Of a stretch of DNA of 64,000 nucleotides, positions 34,212 through 41,105 are shown one piece after another. The first letter of the stretch is position 1, and every line of letters begins with the position of its first letter. Source of the DNA: UBA685 sp049890115 (GTDB lineage: Bacteria > Pseudomonadota > Alphaproteobacteria > Puniceispirillales > Puniceispirillaceae). Position numbers and translations under genes: made by a program. The notes beneath the pieces were generated by a model. That model did no database searches and was not told the origin of the DNA. It was given only the letters and a program-made list of their open reading frames with translations. The DNA is taken from the NCBI GenBank assembly GCA_049890115.1, contig JBMHCC010000026.1, forward strand, positions 1 through 64,000, read 5' to 3'.

Positions 34212-34730
34212 ATGACACATACCCCGCAAAGCTCTTATAGCTATGATGATCTGATTTCCTGTGCCAAAGGGGAAATGTTCGGCCCTGGCAATCCGCAACT
34301 GCCAATGCCGCCTATGCTAATGTGTGATCGCATCACTTCGATTGCTGATACGGGCGGTGCTGCTGATAAGGGTCATATTATTGCCGAATTTGATATTCAC
34401 CCTGATTTATGGTTTTTCCCATGTCATTTTGAAGGTGACCCGGTGATGCCTGGTTGTTTGGGAATGGATGCGTTATGGCAGCTGGTTGGCTTCTATCTTG
34501 GTTGGGCTGGCGGTCAAGGCAGAGGGCGTGCCCTATCTGTTGGTGAGGTGAAGTTTACCGGTCAGATCCTGCCATCTGCCAAGCTGGTGACATTTGAGCT
34601 TGATATGAAACGTGTCATTATGCGCCGCTTGGTGATGGGGATTGCTGATGGCCGCGTCAAATGTGATGGCGAGGTTGTGTTTGAAGCCAATGATATTCGC
34701 GTTGGCCTGTTTGGCGCAGAAGGAGCTTAG
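34212..34730 (+). CDS. fabA: 3-hydroxydecanoyl-[acyl-carrier-protein] dehydratase/isomerase
   Basis: Dehydratase that also isomerises trans-2- to cis-3-decenoyl-ACP, the branch point to unsaturated fatty acids. In 172 residues the catalytic histidine lies in Trp-Phe-Phe-Pro-Cys-His-Phe-Glu-Gly-Asp and the acid in Gly-Met-Asp-Ala-Leu-Trp-Gln. It is the first gene of fabA-fabB-fabI, with 9 bases to fabB. In rhizobia and relatives the iron regulator gene irr often precedes fabA; here it does not. Confidence 0.97.
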   Translation: MTHTPQSSYSYDDLISCAKGEMFGPGNPQLPMPPMLMCDRITSIADTGGAADKGHIIAEFDIHPDLWFFPCHFEGDPVMPGCLGMDALWQLVGFYLGWAGGQGRGRALSVGEVKFTGQILPSAKLVTFELDMKRVIMRRLVMGIADGRVKCDGEVVFEANDIRVGLFGAEGA

Positions 34731-34739
34731 AGAGCTATT

Positions 34740-35978
34740 ATGAGACGTGTGGTAATTACAGGATTAGGGATTGTATCTTCGATTGGCAATAATGCTGAAG
34801 AGGTAACACAATCATTGAAACATGGAACCTCTGGCATTGTTGCAGCCCCTGATTATGCTGAATTGGGCTTTCGCTCACAGGTAAAAGGTGCGGTAAAGCT
34901 GGATGTCGCAGAACATGTTGATCGCAAACAGCTTCGTTTCATGGGTGAAGGTGCTGCTTATGCTGTGCTCGCAATGGAACAGGCCGTGGCTGATTCAGGT
35001 TTGGAAGAAGCTGATATCTCTAATCCGCGCACTGGTTTGATTGCTGGCTCTGGCGGCCCATCAACAGCCAATATGCTAACAGCTTTTGATACCACAAGAG
35101 ACAAAGGACCAAAGCGCGTTGGCCCTTATATGGTGCCTCGTTGTATGTCATCAACTGTATCAGCCTGTATTGCGACTTTCTTTAAAATTAAAGGCGTGAA
35201 TTATTCGATTTCATCAGCTTGTTCAACCTCAGCACATTGTATCTCTGCTGGTGCTGATGCTATTCGCTATGGCATGCAGGATATTGTCTTTGCTGGCGGC
35301 GGTGAAGAACTGCATTGGACCTTGTCTGTGTTATTTGATGCAATGGGTGCGATGTCATCTAATTTCAATGATGACCCAACAAGAGCCTCACGCGCCTATG
35401 ATGCTGACCGTGATGGGTTTGTCATTGCTGGCGGTGGCGGCATGTTGGTGCTGGAAGATTATGAACATGCAAAGGCGCGCGGTGCCAAAATCTATGCTGA
35501 AATTGTGGGCTATGGTGCCAATTCAGATGGCCATGATATGGTTGCGCCATCTGGTGAGGGTGCGGTTCGTTGTATGGAACTTGCCCTAGCTGGGTTTGAC
35601 GGTAATGGTCTGGCAGGTCCGGTCAATTACATTAATGCCCATGGCACATCAACACCTGTTGGCGATATGAAAGAGCTAGAGGCTGTCAGAGCTGTCTTTA
35701 CGGATAAGCAGGATTTACCGATTGTCACATCAACCAAGTCTTTGACAGGTCATTCACTTGGCGCCACTGGCGTTCAGGAAGCGATTTATACCTTGCTAAT
35801 GATGAAAGAGAATTTCATTGCAGGCTCTGCCAATATTGAAAATCCTGATGAAGCGATTGGTAATATTCATATTCCAACTAGCCGCCTTGATAATCAGGAT
35901 GTTCAGATTGCCTTATCAAATAGCTTTGGCTTTGGTGGCACAAATGCCTGTCTTGCGCTGGCCAAGATGACAGATTAG
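34740..35978 (+). CDS. fabB: Beta-ketoacyl-[acyl-carrier-protein] synthase I
   Basis: Condensing enzyme that elongates cis-3-decenoyl-ACP, completing unsaturated fatty acid synthesis with FabA. In 412 residues the nucleophile Cys lies in Ser-Ser-Ala-Cys-Ser-Thr-Ser-Ala-His, and the two catalytic histidines in Asn-Ala-His-Gly-Thr-Ser-Thr-Pro and Thr-Gly-His-Ser-Leu-Gly. The FabB-type thiolase fold ends with Asn-Ser-Phe-Gly-Phe-Gly-Gly-Thr-Asn. It is co-transcribed with fabA. Confidence 0.96.
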   Translation: MRRVVITGLGIVSSIGNNAEEVTQSLKHGTSGIVAAPDYAELGFRSQVKGAVKLDVAEHVDRKQLRFMGEGAAYAVLAMEQAVADSGLEEADISNPRTGLIAGSGGPSTANMLTAFDTTRDKGPKRVGPYMVPRCMSSTVSACIATFFKIKGVNYSISSACSTSAHCISAGADAIRYGMQDIVFAGGGEELHWTLSVLFDAMGAMSSNFNDDPTRASRAYDADRDGFVIAGGGGMLVLEDYEHAKARGAKIYAEIVGYGANSDGHDMVAPSGEGAVRCMELALAGFDGNGLAGPVNYINAHGTSTPVGDMKELEAVRAVFTDKQDLPIVTSTKSLTGHSLGATGVQEAIYTLLMMKENFIAGSANIENPDEAIGNIHIPTSRLDNQDVQIALSNSFGFGGTNACLALAKMTD

Positions 35979-36003
35979 TCCAGCAGTTAAAGGGGAGAGA
36001 CAG

Positions 36004-36789
36004 ATGGGCCTGCTATCAGGGAAAAAAGGGCTTGTAATGGGCGTGGCCAATGATAGGTCAGCTGCTTGGGGCATTGCCAAAGCAGCAGCTGATGCTGGTG
36101 CAGAGCTAGCCTATAGCTATCAGGGTGAGGGATTGCGCAGCCGTGTTGCAGCTCTGGCTGAACAGACAGGCTCAACAATGCTTTATGAATGTGATGCTGG
36201 GAGTGAATCTGGCATTGATGATTGTTTTGATAATTTGCAATCACAATGGGACAGAATTGATTTTGTTGTTCATGCGATCGCTTTTTCTGATAAATCAGAA
36301 TTAAAAGGTGCTTATTTGAATACTAGCAGGGATAATTTTGCGCAGACTATGCGTATTTCCTGTTTTTCCTTTACCCATGTGGCAGCAAGAGCCAGCCAAA
36401 TGATGCCAGATGGCGGCGCACTATTGACCTTATCTTATCTTGGCGGGGTTCGGATCACGCCTAATTATAATGTGATGGGTGTTGCCAAAGCTGGCCTAGA
36501 GGCATCTGTTCGCTATTTGGCAGTTGATTTAGGTGGCCAGAATATTAGGGTCAATGGCCTATCTGCTGGCCCTATGCGCACCTTATCTGGTGCAGCGATT
36601 ACAGGGGCGCGTCATATTTTCCGCCATTCAGAGGAAAATGCACCACTTGGCCGTAATCCTGATATTGATGAGGTGGGGCGTTCTGCTTTGTATCTTATCA
36701 GTGATTTATCATCAGGTGTCACAGGTGAAATTCATTATTGTGATGGCGGCTATCATCATGTTGGTGTACCGCAAGAACCACAAAGCTAG
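36004..36789 (+). CDS. fabI: Enoyl-[acyl-carrier-protein] reductase (NADH)
   Basis: Last reductive step of each fatty acid elongation round. In 261 residues it has the FabI-type N-terminus with Gly-Val-Ala-Asn-Asp-Arg-Ser-Ala-Ala-Trp-Gly, and the catalytic Tyr/Lys region Pro-Asn-Tyr-Asn-Val-Met-Gly-Val-Ala-Lys. This is the triclosan-target SDR family, not FabV or FabK. It has a GGGGAGA ribosome site and ends at a bidirectional terminator shared with pnp. Confidence 0.95.
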   Translation: MGLLSGKKGLVMGVANDRSAAWGIAKAAADAGAELAYSYQGEGLRSRVAALAEQTGSTMLYECDAGSESGIDDCFDNLQSQWDRIDFVVHAIAFSDKSELKGAYLNTSRDNFAQTMRISCFSFTHVAARASQMMPDGGALLTLSYLGGVRITPNYNVMGVAKAGLEASVRYLAVDLGGQNIRVNGLSAGPMRTLSGAAITGARHIFRHSEENAPLGRNPDIDEVGRSALYLISDLSSGVTGEIHYCDGGYHHVGVPQEPQS

Positions 36790-36811
36790 CCTGTTACAAC
36801 AGAACCACATA

Positions 36812-36843
36812 AAAAGCCCCTTTGTGATAGCAAAGGGGCTTTT
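36812..36843. terminator. Bidirectional terminator between fabI and pnp
   Basis: A perfect 13-bp inverted repeat (36812-36824, AAAAGCCCCTTTG, with 36831-36843) has a six-base loop and A/T-rich flanks on both sides. It serves the convergent fabI and pnp transcripts. Confidence 0.9.
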
Positions 36844-36871
36844 CTTATGTCTGAGATGCTAAACTGACCGA

Positions 36872-38989
36872 TTAGGCATCATCATCTTTCTGGGCTTCCA
36901 AATCAGCGCCTGTTTCTTGATCAACACGCTTCATTGATAATTTCACCTTGCCTCTATCATCAAAGCCAATCACCTTGACCTTAACGATATCGCCTTCTGA
37001 ACAAACATCAGTTGTTTTTTCAACACGGCTATCACGCATTTCTGAGATATGAACCAAGCCATCTTTTGGACCAAGGAAGTTTACAAAGGCACCAAAATCA
37101 ACTGTTTTGACAACTTTACCATCATAGATAACACCTAATTCTGGCTCAGCAACAATATCGCGGATTTTCTGATAGGCAGCATCTGATGATGATTGTGAAA
37201 CAGCTGCAATTTTAACCGTGCCATCATCTTCAATATCAATCTTAGCACCTGATTCTTCACAGATTTCACGAATGATCTTGCCACCTGGGCCGATAATATC
37301 GCGGATTTTATCAACTGGTATCTGGATGGTTGTGATCTTTGGTGCAGATTCAGCCAACGCATCTCTGGCAGAGGTTAGCGCCTTTGCCATCTCACCTAGA
37401 ATATGTAATCTGCCATCTTTGGCCTGTGCCAATGCGATTTCCATAATCTGTGATGTGATTGATGTGATTTTAATATCCATCTGCAAAGATGTGATACCCT
37501 GTTCAGAGCCAGCCACTTTAAAGTCCATATCACCTAAGTGATCTTCATCACCTAGAATATCTGACAGAACAGCGTAATCATCACCTTCTTTAATCAGACC
37601 CATTGCAATACCAGCAACAGGGCGCACCAATGGCACACCAGCATCCATCAATGCCAAAGATGTACCACAAACAGTGGCCATAGATGATGATCCGTTTGAT
37701 TCTGTCACCTCTGATACAATACGCATGGTATAAGGGAATTCATCTTTCGATGGCAAAAGCGGGTTCACCGCACGCCACGCCAATTTACCATGACCAATTT
37801 CACGCCGACCAGGTGAGCCAACACGGCCAGCCTCGCCAACTGAATAAGGCGGGAAGTTATAATGCAACATAAAGCGTGAACGATATTCACCTGCCAGAGC
37901 ATCAATGATTTGCTCATCTTGACCAGTGCCTAATGTAGCAACAGCCATAGCCTGTGTTTCGCCTCTTGTGAATAAGGCAGAACCATGTGTGCGTGGCAAC
38001 ATACCAACCTCAGCTACAATTGGGCGAACTGTTTTGGTATCACGGCCATCAATACGCTGACCTGTTTTCAGGATAGATGAGCGAACAATATCAGCTTCCA
38101 TTTCCTTCATCAGGCTGCCAACCAGAACAGCATCAGCATCTGGGCCAGCTAGCTCAGCTGCTTTTGCTTTCGCCTCACCAACAGCTGCCTGTCGTGCTGA
38201 TTTATCAGCGATTTCATAGGCTGCTTCCACATCTTTGCGTAATGCTGACAATGTCTCTCTCAGAGCAGCTGCTTCTGGTGCCTCTTCTGGCAAATCACGA
38301 GGGTCTTTAGCACAAGCTTCTGCCAACTCGATAATGGCATTAATCGCTGTTTGCATCTGCTCATGACCAAATGTCACAGCACCAAGCATAACCTCTTCTG
38401 ATAATTCTTTGGCTTCTGATTCAACCATCAAAACGCCTTCAGATGTACCAGCCACAACCAAATCCATTTCAGATGTTTCCATCTGTTCCATAGTTGGGTT
38501 CAAGATATAGCTTCCATCAGCATAGCCAACACGGGCTGCCGCAATCGGGCCAAAGAATGGAACGCCTGAGATTGTCAGTGCCGCAGATGCGCCAACCATA
38601 GCAACAATATCAGGGTTATTTTCCATATCATGTGACAACACAGTACAGATAACTTGTGTTTCACATTTGAATTCTTTTGGAAATAGCGGACGGATAGGGC
38701 GGTCAATCAGACGTGAAACCAGAGTTTCATTTTCTGATGGGCGTCCTTCACGCTTGAAAAAGCCACCTGGAATTTTACCAGCGGCAAATGCCTTTTCCTG
38801 ATAATTCACTGTTAAAGGGAAGAAATCCTGACCTGGCTTGGCTGATTTTGCGGCAACAGCGGTACATAGAACCGATGTCTCACCCAGAGTGGCGAGAACA
38901 GCACCATCAGCTTGTCTTGCAATCTTACCTGTTTCAAGCACTAATGTGCGCCCGCCCCAGTCGATTTCTTTGCGATAAATTTGAAACAT
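36872..38989 (-). CDS. pnp: Polyribonucleotide nucleotidyltransferase (PNPase)
   Basis: Phosphorolytic 3'-5' exoribonuclease and degradosome component. It has 705 residues from ATG 38989, where Met-Phe-Gln-Ile-Tyr-Arg-Lys-Glu matches the family start and AAGGA lies eight bases upstream; an ATG at 39004 adds five residues. Two RNase PH-like domains flank a helical part. The KH domain has Ile-Ile-Gly-Pro-Gly-Gly-Lys-Ile near 560 and an S1 domain follows at about 620-690. The order rpsO-pnp is conserved, but here they are separated by 452 bases with two terminator-like hairpins, so pnp may have its own promoter or leader control. Confidence 0.97.
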   Translation of the reverse strand: MFQIYRKEIDWGGRTLVLETGKIARQADGAVLATLGETSVLCTAVAAKSAKPGQDFFPLTVNYQEKAFAAGKIPGGFFKREGRPSENETLVSRLIDRPIRPLFPKEFKCETQVICTVLSHDMENNPDIVAMVGASAALTISGVPFFGPIAAARVGYADGSYILNPTMEQMETSEMDLVVAGTSEGVLMVESEAKELSEEVMLGAVTFGHEQMQTAINAIIELAEACAKDPRDLPEEAPEAAALRETLSALRKDVEAAYEIADKSARQAAVGEAKAKAAELAGPDADAVLVGSLMKEMEADIVRSSILKTGQRIDGRDTKTVRPIVAEVGMLPRTHGSALFTRGETQAMAVATLGTGQDEQIIDALAGEYRSRFMLHYNFPPYSVGEAGRVGSPGRREIGHGKLAWRAVNPLLPSKDEFPYTMRIVSEVTESNGSSSMATVCGTSLALMDAGVPLVRPVAGIAMGLIKEGDDYAVLSDILGDEDHLGDMDFKVAGSEQGITSLQMDIKITSITSQIMEIALAQAKDGRLHILGEMAKALTSARDALAESAPKITTIQIPVDKIRDIIGPGGKIIREICEESGAKIDIEDDGTVKIAAVSQSSSDAAYQKIRDIVAEPELGVIYDGKVVKTVDFGAFVNFLGPKDGLVHISEMRDSRVEKTTDVCSEGDIVKVKVIGFDDRGKVKLSMKRVDQETGADLEAQKDDDA

Positions 38990-39164
38990 TCTGTTTTCCT
39001 TCATAGGTGACTATCTGACTTTGCTATTACTCATCGAACCATCTTTGTCAGATTTCCATTTTCCTGATTAAGGGGTTTGTCAAAACAGAGCGCAAAGAGT
39101 CCTGTCTGCTTTGATACAAATTGCCATTATCTGAAGCATTATCAGACAACATCATCACTTGTGA

Positions 39165-39287
39165 TTATTTGGAGACTGCGGAGATAGCACTCATCACTAT
39201 CGCCTTTAAAAAAGATACCGGTAAGGAACATCTGATCCGGTCTTCTGCCTTCCAACCACCCCCTATAGGTAGTCGCCACCTCTTCAT
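39165..39287 (-). other. Candidate small RNA or 40-residue peptide gene between rpsO and pnp
   Basis: The minus strand has an ATG at 39287 after AAAGAG, opening a 40-codon frame that ends at 39165 and begins Met-Lys-Arg-Trp-Arg-Leu-Pro-Ile-Gly-Gly-Gly-Trp-Lys-Ala-Glu-Asp-Arg. Inside this frame an imperfect hairpin (AGACCGG with CCGGTATCT, about 39212-39245) is followed by six T residues, which looks like a rho-independent terminator. So the segment may instead be a short noncoding RNA or a leader of pnp with an attenuator. The plus-strand frame over the same bases has no support. I cannot decide between these readings. Confidence 0.35.
39206..39245 (-). terminator. Terminator-like hairpin in the pnp leader
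   Basis: On the minus strand AGACCGG pairs with CCGGTATCT, with one bulged A and a 15-base loop, followed by TTTTTT (39206-39212). It lies about 220 bases before the pnp start and 135 bases past the rpsO terminator, so it could end a small RNA or attenuate pnp. Confidence 0.5.
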
Positions 39288-39374
39288 TGTTAATCTCTTT
39301 GCACTTGTTCGCTAGTTACCACGAATCAGGCCTATAAAGCAAGGCATTAGGGATTGGTGAGACTGGCAGAGCCT

Positions 39375-39405
39375 AAAAAAGCCTGACAGATAGAACTGCC
39401 AGGCT
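39375..39405 (-). terminator. Terminator after rpsO
   Basis: On the minus strand AGCCTGGCAG and CTGTCAGGCT pair (one G-T pair) around a six-base loop, and a run of six T follows (39375-39380). It lies 37 bases after the rpsO stop. Confidence 0.85.
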
Positions 39406-39441
39406 TTTGAAAAATCTGTTTTACTGTGATGTGGCTGTCAA

Positions 39442-39711
39442 TTAACGGCGCAGACCCAGCTTTTCGATCAAGGCTTTATATTTACCTTCATCACCACGCT
39501 TAATATAGTCAAGCAAGTGACGACGCTGACCAACCATTGTCAAAAGACCACGGCGTGAACCGAAATCTTTTTTATGTGTTTTCATATGTTCTGTCAGGTT
39601 ACGGATGCGTTCTGTTAGAATAGCAACCTGAACCGATGCTGAACCTGAATCTTGTGCATTTGCGCCGAATTCCGAAATCAGCTCTGCTTTTTTCTCTTTT
39701 GTAATCGACAT
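39442..39711 (-). CDS. rpsO: 30S ribosomal protein S15
   Basis: Small-subunit protein that binds 16S rRNA early in assembly. It has 89 residues from ATG 39711, with GGAGACG upstream; the adjacent ATG at 39714 would add one Met. Conserved stretches are Thr-Glu-His-Met-Lys-Thr-His-Lys-Lys-Asp, Arg-Arg-Gly-Leu-Leu, and Arg-Arg-His-Leu-Leu-Asp-Tyr. It is downstream of truB by 15 bases and ends before a terminator. Confidence 0.97.
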   Translation of the reverse strand: MSITKEKKAELISEFGANAQDSGSASVQVAILTERIRNLTEHMKTHKKDFGSRRGLLTMVGQRRHLLDYIKRGDEGKYKALIEKLGLRR

Positions 39712-39726
39712 CATCGTCTCCTTTTA

Positions 39727-40626
39727 TTAGCAGTTAAAAACCCGTAGCGGCTTTACCCCCTCATCATGTGCTTCAACAAGCGCAATCAGATGTCCATCAC
39801 AAACCGCTTTATATATCTGCGAGCGGTCTAGCTCTGGATGCGGAGCTAAAAGCTGCCCAAAACGCAGCTTTTTTGCCTCTTCGGTTGTGATTGCCAAAGC
39901 CGGGATGTCGTCCAGCGCAGCAATAACAGGTATCACATAAGGTGATGCGGCGGCACTATGTCCTAATTCTTCCAATAAATCCAGTGAAATTGCATTTTCA
40001 AGGTTAAATTGTCCAACAGCGATGCGTCTTAGCTCTGTGACATGAGCCACTGTGCCTAATTTCAGACCCAAATCGCGCGCTAATGAGCGAATATAAGCCC
40101 CTTTGCCACAATGCACTTGAAATCGTGCCTCATGGCCATTGGCTGATAATAATGTGAAATCATCAATGCGAATCTGGCGTGCCGCTAATTTTGGCATCTC
40201 TTTGCCATCTCGTGCCAGCGCATAAGCGCGCTTACCATCAATCTTAATAGCTGAATAAGCAGGCGGTGTCTGATCGATAAGCCCGATAAAAGACCCAAGT
40301 GTTGCTGTGATATCTGCTGCCTCTGGAACAACATCAGAGCGCGCAATTACGTCACCTTCAGCATCATCTGTTGCTGTTTGCTCGCCCCAGCGCAGCGCAA
40401 ATTCATAGGATTTTTCAGCACCCATCACATAAGATGTGGTCTTGGTTGCCTCACCAAGTGCGATTGGCAATATACCGCTAGCAAGCGGGTCTAGCGTGCC
40501 GCCATGACCTGCTTTGATGCCGCCAAATAAGCGTCTGACTATTCCGACAGCAGCCGCAGAGCTTATGCCAACTGGCTTATCCAGAACAAGCCAGCCATGA
40601 TATGCCTCAGATGGTTTCTTGGTCAT
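39727..40626 (-). CDS. truB: tRNA pseudouridine(55) synthase
   Basis: Makes pseudouridine 55 in the T-loop of tRNAs. In 299 residues the catalytic aspartate lies in Gly-His-Gly-Gly-Thr-Leu-Asp-Pro-Leu-Ala near 45, and a family-typical Tyr-Glu-Phe-Ala-Leu-Arg-Trp-Gly-Glu-Gln-Thr segment follows near 90. It is translationally coupled to rbfA through a 4-base ATGA overlap. The infB-rbfA-truB-rpsO order is standard. Confidence 0.96.
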   Translation of the reverse strand: MTKKPSEAYHGWLVLDKPVGISSAAAVGIVRRLFGGIKAGHGGTLDPLASGILPIALGEATKTTSYVMGAEKSYEFALRWGEQTATDDAEGDVIARSDVVPEAADITATLGSFIGLIDQTPPAYSAIKIDGKRAYALARDGKEMPKLAARQIRIDDFTLLSANGHEARFQVHCGKGAYIRSLARDLGLKLGTVAHVTELRRIAVGQFNLENAISLDLLEELGHSAAASPYVIPVIAALDDIPALAITTEEAKKLRFGQLLAPHPELDRSQIYKAVCDGHLIALVEAHDEGVKPLRVFNC

Positions 40627-41051
40627 TCTGATGTCTCATCTGCCTCATGAGCCTTATCAGCATCATCGGCAGCTGGTGGCAAATTCGCAATCAATTCAGA
40701 CATTTTTTGCGCATTATCAAATGATTGGTCTGCAACAAATTTGAGGCGTGGCATACGGCGCAAATGCACTTTTTTGGCGATATAAGTCTGCAAATCAGGT
40801 GCGATCACATTTAATATTGCCACAATTTCTGCCATATCTGAGCCACCAAGCGGTGTGACATAGGCACGTGCATTGCCTAAATCAGGGCTGACAGATACCT
40901 CTGATACCGTGATTGAAATACCTTCCAATTCAGGCACATAAATATCACCACGCATCAATGCTTGTGATAATAAATGGCGGATTTCCTCACCAACACGTAA
41001 TTGTCTTTGTGTTGGTGCTTTTGCAGAAACTGCCTTTGAACGACGGCTCAT
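40623..41051 (-). CDS. rbfA: Ribosome-binding factor A
   Basis: Assembly factor for the 30S subunit, acting on helix 1 of 16S rRNA. It has 142 residues from ATG 41051, preceded by GGAG. The frame upstream to 41090 is not family-like. Conserved parts are Arg-Val-Gly-Glu-Glu-Ile-Arg near 22, the Ile-Ser-Val-Thr-Glu-Val-type beta strands, and Arg-Met-Pro-Arg-Leu-Lys-Phe near the end of the KH-like fold. A Asp/Glu-rich C-terminal tail follows. Confidence 0.94.
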   Translation of the reverse strand: MSRRSKAVSAKAPTQRQLRVGEEIRHLLSQALMRGDIYVPELEGISITVSEVSVSPDLGNARAYVTPLGGSDMAEIVAILNVIAPDLQTYIAKKVHLRRMPRLKFVADQSFDNAQKMSELIANLPPAADDADKAHEADETSE

Positions 41052-41105
41052 CAAGAGCTCCTTTGCACAATCACCAAAACCGTAAACCACATCATACAGG
41101 CATGT

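Larger units (their letters stand above)
38990..39441. other. Long intergenic region between rpsO and pnp
   Basis: This 452-base stretch holds the rpsO terminator (39375-39405), a second terminator-like hairpin (39206-39245) and a possible 40-codon frame (39287-39165), all on the minus strand. The 170 bases next to pnp probably form its promoter and leader, where PNPase autoregulates in other bacteria; I see no clear -35/-10 pair. A 64-codon plus-strand frame at 39121-39315 has no ribosome site and covers the same bases as the minus-strand candidate. Confidence 0.5.

Noticed and set aside
39121..39315. A 64-codon plus-strand frame between pnp and rpsO.
   Set aside because: No ribosome site, and it is the complement of the better-supported minus-strand candidate. 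It may be an antisense shadow of a conserved RNA.
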